DNA of 64,000 nucleotides. Source: Heteroruminococcus sp964370005 (GTDB taxonomy: Bacteria > Bacillota > Clostridia > Oscillospirales > Ruminococcaceae). The stretch's first letter is position 1, and each line of letters starts with the position of its first letter. Position numbers and translations under genes: made by a program. The stretch is taken from NCBI GenBank assembly GCA_964370005.1, contig CAYJGR010000002.1, positions 1 through 64,000 on the forward strand, read 5' to 3'. Below the pieces are notes generated by a model. The model did no database searches. It was given only the letters and a program-made list of their open reading frames with translations, and had not been told where the DNA came from. Below, piece after piece: positions 57,050 to 64,000 of this stretch.

Positions 57050-58759
57050 TCACTTCACACCCAGCTTTTTTTCCATATCACTTGCGACTTTTTCTCCCAA
57101 ATCTTGCGACTGCTCCTTGGTCTGCCCACGCAGTGAGAGGTATATCTTTATCTTGGGTTCTGTGCCCGAGGGGCGAGCCATAACAGGACCTATACCCTCC
57201 AGCCCAAACTCAAGCACATTGCTCGAGGCGATGGGTATGGGAGTTTCCACGCCATCCCTTATTGTGACCGAACGCAGATAATCGGTTATGTACTCGACCT
57301 TATGCCCCGCAATTTCACTCGGGGGATTTTTCCGCAAATCATCCATCATCGAGGCCATCTCGGCCATGCCATCGGCCCCCGCAAATGTATAACTGCGCAC
57401 TATATCGCAGTAATGACCAAACTTTTCATATATATCGTCGATAGCATCGGCCAGCGTCTTGCCACGGCGCTTGTACCACGCTGCCATCTCACATATGATA
57501 AGAGAACCGTCCACCGCATCCTTATCACGCACATAGCCCCCTGTCAGATAACCGTAGCTCTCCTCATAGGCAAAAATGAAACGGTGTTCCTCGTTTTTTT
57601 CCTCCAAAAGGCGGATTTGCTCCCCAATAAACTTAAAGCCGGTCAGCACAGGTATAACCTCAACGCAGTAGTGGTCGGCCACCAAATCGGTAAGGCGGGT
57701 GCTCACCACCGAGCGAATTGTCACTGCATCACTTGGGAGAGTGCCTTTCTCCTGACGTGAGCGGGCTATATAGTCGAGCATAAGCACACCCATCTCATTG
57801 CCGGTGATGACTCTGGGTTCGCCATTCTGACGTACGGCCGCCGCAACACGGTCACAATCCGGATCGGTGGCCAACAGTAGGTCGGCGTCCAGCTTTTCAT
57901 ACAACTCCAAGCCGAGTTTTAGAGTATCAAGCATCTCGGGGTTGGGGTAGGGGCAGGTGGGGAAATTGCCGTCGGGATGTTCCTGCTCGGGCACAAGGGT
58001 AACATCCTCCATGCCGATGGCTTTTAGCATTGTGGTGACACAGCGCCGACCCGCACCGTTGAGGGGGGTGTAAACCAGTTTGAAACCCGACCCCTCACAG
58101 ATACCCGGGTTTACCTGCTCCTGCAATACTCGGTCTATGTATTTTTGCACAAAACTGTCGGGGATATAGCTTATCAGTCCCTCCTCGAGGGCGCTGTCGA
58201 AATGGGCGACTTTTATTCCCGAGAATAAATCAATTGTACCTATGTAGTCCAAAACCTCGTCGGCGGCCTCAAGTCCGAGCTGTGCGCCGGTTTCGTCGTA
58301 GGCCTTATAGCCGTTATATTTGGCGGGATTGTGGCTGGCTGTGATGTTGACCCCCGCCGCACAACCCATTTCCCGCACGGCATAGGACAGCGCAGGTGTG
58401 GGCATAAGCTCTTTATATAGATGAACATTTATACCGTTGGCCGCAAATATGCAGGCGGTGTGGTGGGCAAACAGCTCGGAATTTATACGGCTGTCGTAGG
58501 CCACGGCCACACAGGGATTTTCAAAGTGGGCATTCACATAGTTGGCCATTCCTTGGGTGGCTTGACCGACGGTGTAGATGTTCATGCGGTTTGTACCCGC
58601 ACCCAAAATTCCTCTAAGTCCGGCAGTACCGAAGGCAAGCGATGTATAAAACCTATCGGAAATTTCCTCATCTTGTCCCGAAATGGCTTGCAGTTCCTTT
58701 TGAAGTTCAGGGTCGGTGGCGTTTTCGCACCAAAGTTCATATAATTCTCTCTCTGTCAT
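57050..58759 (-). CDS. pgcA: Phosphoglucomutase/phosphomannomutase family
   Basis: 569-residue phosphohexomutase interconverting glucose-1-P and glucose-6-P. The catalytic phosphoserine loop is NITASHNPAKYNGYK; the metal loop is DPDCDRVA; the sugar-specificity region EESYGYL and the phosphate-binding RPSGTEPKIKIYL are all present. Four-domain length fits the PgcA type. Start at 58759 (MTEREL) follows AAGGAG very closely; GGAGGG further up may also serve. With galU it supplies UDP-glucose. Confidence 0.92.
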   Translation of the reverse strand: MTERELYELWCENATDPELQKELQAISGQDEEISDRFYTSLAFGTAGLRGILGAGTNRMNIYTVGQATQGMANYVNAHFENPCVAVAYDSRINSELFAHHTACIFAANGINVHLYKELMPTPALSYAVREMGCAAGVNITASHNPAKYNGYKAYDETGAQLGLEAADEVLDYIGTIDLFSGIKVAHFDSALEEGLISYIPDSFVQKYIDRVLQEQVNPGICEGSGFKLVYTPLNGAGRRCVTTMLKAIGMEDVTLVPEQEHPDGNFPTCPYPNPEMLDTLKLGLELYEKLDADLLLATDPDCDRVAAAVRQNGEPRVITGNEMGVLMLDYIARSRQEKGTLPSDAVTIRSVVSTRLTDLVADHYCVEVIPVLTGFKFIGEQIRLLEEKNEEHRFIFAYEESYGYLTGGYVRDKDAVDGSLIICEMAAWYKRRGKTLADAIDDIYEKFGHYCDIVRSYTFAGADGMAEMASMMDDLRKNPPSEIAGHKVEYITDYLRSVTIRDGVETPIPIASSNVLEFGLEGIGPVMARPSGTEPKIKIYLSLRGQTKEQSQDLGEKVASDMEKKLGVK

Positions 58760-58965
58760 ACTCCTTTTCTCCCTCCACACGAAAATACAGGGGATAAAAT
58801 AGACCATCCCGCTGTTCTACATCAATAATACAGCGCCCACAGGGCAATGTCAACGAAAATAATGGAAATGAAAAGGAATATTTAGTATGGATATGCTGTT
58901 TTTATAGCTTTTTTTGTGATAATGTGTATAATGAAGATAGTATATGTAAAAAAGGGGGGATTTGT

Positions 58966-60507
58966 GTGTATTGTTCCCTTCATTCGCTGGGAACTCGAGG
59001 CATAGATGGATTTGTGGTAGAGGTTGAGGGCAACCTCACCAAAGGTATGCCTAACTTTGAAATAGTGGGTCTGCCCGATGCCACTATAAAGGAATCCCGT
59101 GACAGGGTGCGGGCGGTTTTCACCAATATGAGCCTGCCTTTCCCTAACGGCAGATTGGTGGTAAATCTTGCCCCTGCCAACCTAAAAAAATCGGGATCGG
59201 TCTATGATTTGCCCATTTTTTTGACCCTGCTCAAATTGGCGGGGCGTAAAACCTGCGATTTGTCCTCAGTGGCAGTGGTGGGGGAATTGTCACTGGCCGG
59301 AGAGGTGAGGCCGATTTCGGGGGCCTTATCTATGGTCATGGCGGCCAAGCAGGCCGGCTTTACCGCGGTATTCCTACCGGCCGACAACGCCGGTGAGGGC
59401 AGTGCCATCGAAGGTATCTCGGTCTACCCCGTGAATCACGCCCAAGATGTTTTACAGCATATTACCGGCCAAAAAAGTATAACTCCCATGCCCACCATCG
59501 ATTTTGATGCGAGCTCCCAGCCCATGGCAAACCTACCCGACTTTAGTCAGGTCAGAGGGCAGGAGCAGGCCAGACGTGCTCTGGAGGTGGCGGCGGCAGG
59601 CGGGCATAACCTGCTGATGGTGGGGCCACCCGGCACAGGTAAAAGTATGCTGGCCAAGCGTTTGCCCTCCATATTGCCTCCACTTAGCTTTGATGAGGCT
59701 GTGACTCTCACCCGTATCCATTCGGTGGCCGGTACCTTGCCGGAGAGGGCAACCCTCATGCAAACAAGGCCGTTTCGTTCGCCGCATCATACTGTGTCGC
59801 CGGCAGGGCTCACAGGTGGGGGAAGCAATCCCATGCCGGGCGAGGTGTCACTTGCACATAGTGGGGTGCTGTTTCTCGATGAATTACCCGAGTTTGAAAA
59901 GCGAGCTCTCGAAGTGTTGCGCCAGCCCTTGGAGGACGGTGAGCTGACCATATCTCGAGCCAGTGGCAGAGTGAGTTATCCGTGTGAGGTTATGTTGGTG
60001 GCGGCGATGAATCCCTGCCCCTGTGGGTATTACGGCCATCCGACACGCCAGTGTAGTTGCAACAAAAACAGGGTGGATAGTTACCTTGGGCGGATATCGG
60101 GGCCACTGCTTGACCGCATGGATATACAGGTGGAGGTGTTACCGGTGCAGTATGAGGAGATGTCCTCGAACACCCCCTCGGAATCCTCGGACGCCATACG
60201 TGATCGAGTAAAACGCACAAGGCGGTTACAACTTGAGCGTTACAAAGGCAGTGGGATAACCTGTAATGCACATCTCACCCCCGATTTATTGCGACGGCAC
60301 TGTATACTTAGCGATGCCGCAGGGGGGCTTTTGAGGGCGGCGTTTGATCGCATGGGGTTATCGGGCAGAAGTTATGAGCGCATACTCAAACTCTCCCGCA
60401 CCATAGCGGATTTGGAGGGTAGTGACTCAATTGACAGCGAGCATTTAGCCGAGGCAATACAGTACCGCAGCCTGGATAGAAAGTACTGGCAGACGGCCGG
60501 AAGGTGA
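58966..60507 (+). CDS. comM: YifB/ComM-family AAA+ ATPase
   Basis: 514-residue Mg-chelatase-like protein. N-terminal Lon-like domain (VEVEGNLTKGMPNFEIVGLP), then an AAA+ module with Walker A GPPGTGKSMLAKRLP, Walker B VLFLDELPEF and the zinc-type CPCGYYGHPTRQCSC; the C-terminal helical domain ends with LAEAIQYRSLDRKYW. ComM orthologues act as a branch-migration helicase in natural transformation, but the family is widespread in non-competent bacteria. GTG start at 58966 with GGGGGG upstream. Confidence 0.92.
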   Translation: MYCSLHSLGTRGIDGFVVEVEGNLTKGMPNFEIVGLPDATIKESRDRVRAVFTNMSLPFPNGRLVVNLAPANLKKSGSVYDLPIFLTLLKLAGRKTCDLSSVAVVGELSLAGEVRPISGALSMVMAAKQAGFTAVFLPADNAGEGSAIEGISVYPVNHAQDVLQHITGQKSITPMPTIDFDASSQPMANLPDFSQVRGQEQARRALEVAAAGGHNLLMVGPPGTGKSMLAKRLPSILPPLSFDEAVTLTRIHSVAGTLPERATLMQTRPFRSPHHTVSPAGLTGGGSNPMPGEVSLAHSGVLFLDELPEFEKRALEVLRQPLEDGELTISRASGRVSYPCEVMLVAAMNPCPCGYYGHPTRQCSCNKNRVDSYLGRISGPLLDRMDIQVEVLPVQYEEMSSNTPSESSDAIRDRVKRTRRLQLERYKGSGITCNAHLTPDLLRRHCILSDAAGGLLRAAFDRMGLSGRSYERILKLSRTIADLEGSDSIDSEHLAEAIQYRSLDRKYWQTAGR

Positions 60508-60628
60508 AATGCAGGAGGATATTTGATGTAGATTAGCCTAAATAGTTACAAAAAATAGTCATATTTTAGAAAAATAAAAACAAATCGCCTCATAATGTGT
60601 ATATAATAGAGAAAATGGTAAAAGCTAA

Positions 60629-60657
60629 TTGTAAAAGTTTGGTTTGTAGTGTATAAT
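60629..60657 (+). promoter_or_regulatory. Promoter of glyoxalase-fold gene
   Basis: TTGTAA (60629-60634) and TATAAT (60652-60657) with a 17-base spacer, 42 bases before the coding start. Confidence 0.7.
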
Positions 60658-60698
60658 CATGACAGTACAACAAGAGTGACAGTTTTGGAGGGCATTTG

Positions 60699-61013
60699 AT
60701 GGAATTACTTCATGTTGGCGTTCCCACCGATAAGGAACAACCCGGTGAGCGTTACAAGGACGCAATAAAGGCTTATATAAGTGCCCCGGAGGACAACCCC
60801 TACTCGTTTGAGTATTTTCGCTATATGCCCGGTTCGTCTATGCCCGAGGCCATTCAGAACAGTATGCATGTTTGTTACAAGGTGGACAGCTTGTCCGAGG
60901 CCTTGGCCGCATGTGACGAGGTTCTCGTAGAGTGCATGAAGGGCACAGGTCGTACAATCGGATTTGGCATCAAAGATGGAGTGGTGCTGGAACTGATGGA
61001 GTACGATAAATAA
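60699..61013 (+). CDS. Small VOC/glyoxalase-fold protein
   Basis: 104-residue protein with the pattern MELLHVGVPTDKEQPGERYK and MHVCYKVDSLSEALAACDEV, typical of short VOC-fold proteins found in Firmicutes. H6 and H71-type residues could bind metal. Substrate unknown. TGGAGGGC precedes the ATG at 60699. Monocistronic, ending at the hairpin at 61102-61143. Confidence 0.75.
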   Translation: MELLHVGVPTDKEQPGERYKDAIKAYISAPEDNPYSFEYFRYMPGSSMPEAIQNSMHVCYKVDSLSEALAACDEVLVECMKGTGRTIGFGIKDGVVLELMEYDK

Positions 61014-61101
61014 TGCATAGCATTATTTATTCGTGCATCTGCGATAGCAGGCACATCTAATTAATTTTTGACATCTTCTTTAACCCTTTTTCATTTTTCT
61101 T

Positions 61102-61143
61102 AGCACACAATCCGTGGCACTTATGTGTCGCGGATTGTGTGCT
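61102..61143. terminator. Terminator hairpin after VOC gene
   Basis: AGCACACAATCCG (61102-61114) pairs with CGGATTGTGTGCT (61131-61143) with further inner pairing; a T-rich run follows on each side. Confidence 0.75.
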
Positions 61144-61173
61144 TTAAATAGATATAACCTGCGGGAGAAAATT

Positions 61174-61203
61174 GTGAGGAGTGACACTGCGGTCACTCCT
61201 CAC
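61174..61203 (-). terminator. Terminator of the peptide-binding lipoprotein gene
   Basis: GTGAGGAGTGAC (61174-61185) pairs perfectly with GTCACTCCTCAC (61192-61203). On the minus strand it is followed by AATTTTCT. Confidence 0.8.
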
Positions 61204-61214
61204 ATAAATACAAT

Positions 61215-62801
61215 CTATTTCGTTGCCCCCACAAAGCTTACACGCCCCGAGTATGGGGAGTAGTCCACACCTCGCACCGAGGATTTGGAAGCAAAGTATG
61301 TGGTGTTGAGCGATATTGGAATTATGGTGGCATCCCCAAGCAGTATATCTTCAGCTTGCATGGACAATGACACCATATCATCGGCACTGCGAGCTGTCGC
61401 TACACCCTGCACCAGTTCGTCATATTGTGGGTTTGAGTAGGCGGTCAGATTGTCGCCACTCGTGCTCACAAACTGACCTAAAATGCCACTGGGGTCATTT
61501 ACGTTGGATATAAGCTCAACTATGGCTATGTTATAGTCGCGGTTTTGTATGCGCAGGTCGTACTGTTCACGGGGTAGGGGTTCGATATTTACAAAAAGCG
61601 ATAAATTTTCTTGCCACATGCGCTGAATAGCCGATGCCCAAACCATATGTCCGGGTTCTTCCTCTGAAATAATCAGGGTGAGATTGGAGAGATCAGGTGA
61701 CTCGATCAGCTCGGTAAAGCGGTTTTTATATAGAGCGTGTCCGGCCTCGGGGCTATAGACAGGGGCGAGGCTGTGGTCGGCCAAGTTGTGATAGGGGGTG
61801 CCGTCGGGTAGTCGGGTAGTGGGGGGGATGACACCCACCGACGGTGCGATCCCGTCGTCTAGCAGTTGCCATAACTGTTCACGGTCGAGGGTCATCTGGA
61901 GGGCTTGGCGTATCCCTTCATCGGCAAAAAATGAGTTATTTTGATTGAAAGCAACTGCCCACACGCTGTTGTCAAAGGCCTGATAATTCAGTCCTTTATC
62001 GCCGGCTTCCGGGATAACCTCCGAGGAGAGCACCCCTGCATCGGTATCGCCCTCAAGCAGACGACCCTGAGGGTCATCCTGTCCGAGATAAAACACCACC
62101 GCCTCGGGTAAAACTTCGTCGTGATAGGTGGGGTTTTGCATGAGAACAATGCGCTCATCATTCCAACTTGACAACGTAAAAGCCCCATTTGTCAATAGAG
62201 AGTCACCATCCAGTCCGTAACGCCCTCGGGTTTCCTCAAAAAACGACTGCTTGCAGGGGAGAGCCGCAGGATGACTGAGCGCCGAGAGGAAAAATGCGTC
62301 GGGCTGTTCAAGGTGGATAACAAGTGTCATGTCGTCGGGGGTTTGTATGCCTAAAGAACCTTGCGGCAGCTCACCCGATAAAACCCCCGCTGCCCCCTCT
62401 ATAGCCAAGAATGAGGTGGCATAAGGAGAGGGCAAATCGGGGCTGAATAATCGTCGCAGAGCTGTAGCGAAGTCATGAGAGGTGACGGCACTGCCGTCCG
62501 ACCACAAAACCCCCTCACGCAGGATAAATGTGTATACACTGCCGTCATCGTTTGTGGTTATCTCTGATGCGACGGCCGGCTCGATCGCACCGGTTGCCGT
62601 TTGGCGTACTAATCCCTCCATGCAGTTGACAAGCAATGTGTGAGCCTGCTCCTCGGTGGTGAACTGTGGGTCAAGGCTGACTATATCTTGTGCAAAGTCA
62701 TAGTAAAACGTTTCGCCCTCGCCCTGCACACTTGAGCAGGAGGTGAGCAAAACCATACAAAGCAGTATAAGGGACATAAATTGTCGCAGTTGGTTTTTCA
62801 T
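61215..62801 (-). CDS. Oligopeptide-binding lipoprotein (SBP family 5)
   Basis: 528-residue extracellular solute-binding protein of the OppA/DppA family. The N terminus is a lipoprotein signal peptide (MKNQLRQFMSLILL then LLTSC). Family motifs: FAQDIVSLDPQFTTEEQAH, VYTFILREGVLWSDGSAVTS and the LLTNGAFTLSSWNDERIVL region. No permease or ATPase genes flank it, so it must use a system encoded elsewhere or act in sensing. The start at 62801 has only a weak GTGAAG ribosome site. It lies 10 bases downstream of asnA. Confidence 0.88.
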   Translation of the reverse strand: MKNQLRQFMSLILLCMVLLTSCSSVQGEGETFYYDFAQDIVSLDPQFTTEEQAHTLLVNCMEGLVRQTATGAIEPAVASEITTNDDGSVYTFILREGVLWSDGSAVTSHDFATALRRLFSPDLPSPYATSFLAIEGAAGVLSGELPQGSLGIQTPDDMTLVIHLEQPDAFFLSALSHPAALPCKQSFFEETRGRYGLDGDSLLTNGAFTLSSWNDERIVLMQNPTYHDEVLPEAVVFYLGQDDPQGRLLEGDTDAGVLSSEVIPEAGDKGLNYQAFDNSVWAVAFNQNNSFFADEGIRQALQMTLDREQLWQLLDDGIAPSVGVIPPTTRLPDGTPYHNLADHSLAPVYSPEAGHALYKNRFTELIESPDLSNLTLIISEEEPGHMVWASAIQRMWQENLSLFVNIEPLPREQYDLRIQNRDYNIAIVELISNVNDPSGILGQFVSTSGDNLTAYSNPQYDELVQGVATARSADDMVSLSMQAEDILLGDATIIPISLNTTYFASKSSVRGVDYSPYSGRVSFVGATK

Positions 62802-62811
62802 AATCTTCACA

Positions 62812-63831
62812 TTACAATAAGTATATTCCGGCCTCTTTACAACGCATTCGCATTTCATCCGGCCAGAGCGAGGCTTGAACCTCACCCACATGAGCCTTTT
62901 CAAGCATAACCATACAAATACGGGATTGACCTATGCCGCCGCCCATGGTGCAAGGGAGCTCGCCCGCCAAAAGCGCTTTGTGAAACGGTAGTTCCTTGCG
63001 TTGTGAATTACCCGAAGTCTCGAGTTGATATTCCAAACTCTTGGCATCGACACGAATACCCATGCTCGAAAGCTCGATGGAACGCTCAAGAATGGGATAC
63101 CACACCAAAATATCGCCGTTGAGCTGCCAGTCGTCGTAGTCGGGGGCACGGCCATCATGGGGATTGCCACTCTTTAACTTACCGCCGATTTGCATGATAA
63201 ATACCGAGCCCTTTTCCTTGCAAATGGCATCTTCACGCTGCTTAGGGGTGAGATCTGGATAGATATCCTCGAGCTCTTGGCTGGTGATAAAGAATATATC
63301 CGGGGCCCAGTTATGGGTAAGTTTTGGGAACGCCATAATCAATTTTTCCTGGGTGGTGGCAAGTGCCTTATAAATGATATTTACCGTATTTTTTAGGGTG
63401 TCGATAGTGCGCTCGGATGGGTCTATAATCTTTTCCCAGTCCCATTGATCCACATATATGGAATGTAGATTATCCATGATTTCATCACGACGTATGGCAT
63501 TCATATCGGTGTAAAGCCCGCCGCCGCTTGAAAAGTTGTAATCACGAAGCGCCATACGCTTCCACTTGGCAAGCGACTGCACCACCTGTACCTCCTGACC
63601 GTCGAGATCCAGTACATCGAAAGCAACAGGTCGTTCCACACCGTTGAGGTCGTCATTTAGCCCACTCTGGGGCAATACAAACAGCGGAGCCGACACACGC
63701 AAAAGGTTAAGCTCAGCCGAGAGTGCACGCTCAAAACTGTCCTTGGCGGCCTTGATGGCAAACTGTGTCTCCTTTAGCCCCAACTTGGATGTGTAGTTTT
63801 TGGGCAAAAGCAGTGAGTTTTTTGATGTCAT
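62812..63831 (-). CDS. asnA: Aspartate-ammonia ligase
   Basis: 339-residue ammonia-dependent asparagine synthetase, a class II aminoacyl-tRNA-synthetase-like fold. FALSAELNLLRVSAPLFVLP-type N-terminal region, FSSGGGLYTDMNAIRRDE, VDQWDWEK and the C-terminal GGGIGQSRICMVML (ATP-binding motif 3) are all present. The start at 63831 (MTSKNS) has AGGAGG 4 bases upstream. Probably cotranscribed with the peptide-binding gene. Confidence 0.95.
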   Translation of the reverse strand: MTSKNSLLLPKNYTSKLGLKETQFAIKAAKDSFERALSAELNLLRVSAPLFVLPQSGLNDDLNGVERPVAFDVLDLDGQEVQVVQSLAKWKRMALRDYNFSSGGGLYTDMNAIRRDEIMDNLHSIYVDQWDWEKIIDPSERTIDTLKNTVNIIYKALATTQEKLIMAFPKLTHNWAPDIFFITSQELEDIYPDLTPKQREDAICKEKGSVFIMQIGGKLKSGNPHDGRAPDYDDWQLNGDILVWYPILERSIELSSMGIRVDAKSLEYQLETSGNSQRKELPFHKALLAGELPCTMGGGIGQSRICMVMLEKAHVGEVQASLWPDEMRMRCKEAGIYLL

Positions 63832-64000
63832 AAGTCCTCCTAAAAGCGATATAAGTTGATTAAGATTTTTTATGTTAAAGATTATACCACGCCCGCATGT
63901 GGGGTGCAATAAAAATGGTTTGGGAATTTTTGTAGTGCATTAGGTCGTGTGAAGAAATATATGTCCCATAAGACATCCGTCACCCATGATACAACTTTTT
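63832..64000. other. Non-coding window end upstream of asnA
   Basis: The last 169 bases hold no gene start that I can support. It is A/T-rich and presumably carries the asnA promoter on the minus strand. No riboswitch or T-box motif is visible here. Confidence 0.6.

Noticed and set aside
1..64000. tRNA or rRNA genes
   Set aside because: I looked for cloverleaf and CCA-end patterns in the intergenic stretches and saw none that I could support; a covariance scan could not be run.

Overview
The window reads as a chromosome segment of an anaerobic, endospore-forming Firmicute of class Clostridia, most likely an uncultured member of the Oscillospirales (Ruminococcaceae-like). The evidence is spoIIR and a SpoIIQ-like peptidase, an ispH-rpsA fusion, a ferredoxin-dependent indolepyruvate oxidoreductase, a reverse-type rubrerythrin, ECF vitamin transporters, T-box and TPP leaders, strong AGGAGG-type ribosome sites and frequent TTG/GTG starts. 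It is a draft assembly: a run of ten N at 32781-32790 is followed by a G-rich, corrupted copy of the sequence before it.

Layout. 0.2-7.6 kb: secG, recA-recX (with an SOS box), rimO, a DUF5131 protein, pgsA, then cysE-cysS behind a cysteine T-box. 7.6-13.2 kb (minus strand): ACT-domain protein, two phenylacetate-CoA ligases flanking iorBA, an arylpyruvate/arylacetate fermentation module. 13.4-20 kb: DUF5685/J-protein/membrane operon, PFL-ACT pair, PHP phosphatase, Lrp regulator with aminotransferase. 20-25 kb: membrane protein, spoIIR, TPP-riboswitch thiT leader carrying a MITE-like insert, TraX-like protein, VanX-type lipoprotein. 25-36.5 kb: RpiR regulator, HI0933 flavoprotein, cmk, plsC, ispH-rpsA, Gfo/Idh, NagB-like, the assembly gap, prfB, a zinc-ribbon membrane protein and galU.

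36.7-54 kb is the most unusual part. A compact set of phage virion and lysis genes (small and large terminase, portal, scaffold, coat, adaptor, nozzle-like protein, glycine-rich adhesin, XkdX-like protein, holin, amidase) lies between housekeeping genes. I see no integrase, repressor, replication gene, tape measure or tail tube/sheath. It is interrupted by three host-type genes on the other strand (SpoIIQ-like peptidase and two half-size TauE/SafE permeases). Upstream, a divergent two-gene operon encodes an ArpU/sigma-region-4-like regulator. Its consensus promoter carries a GAAC-N4-GTTC palindrome just after the -10 box, the same pattern found upstream of recA. The simplest reading is a domesticated, podovirus-like particle locus under SOS control, possibly a gene-transfer-agent-like system. 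A long hairpin RNA or DNA element lies just after the large terminase gene.

54-64 kb returns to ordinary genes: folT, AI-2E-family permease, rubrerythrin, a small Asn-rich protein, rpmE, phosphoglucomutase, comM/yifB, a glyoxalase-fold protein, an orphan oligopeptide-binding lipoprotein and asnA. All product names come from reading motifs and general family resemblance; no database search was run.
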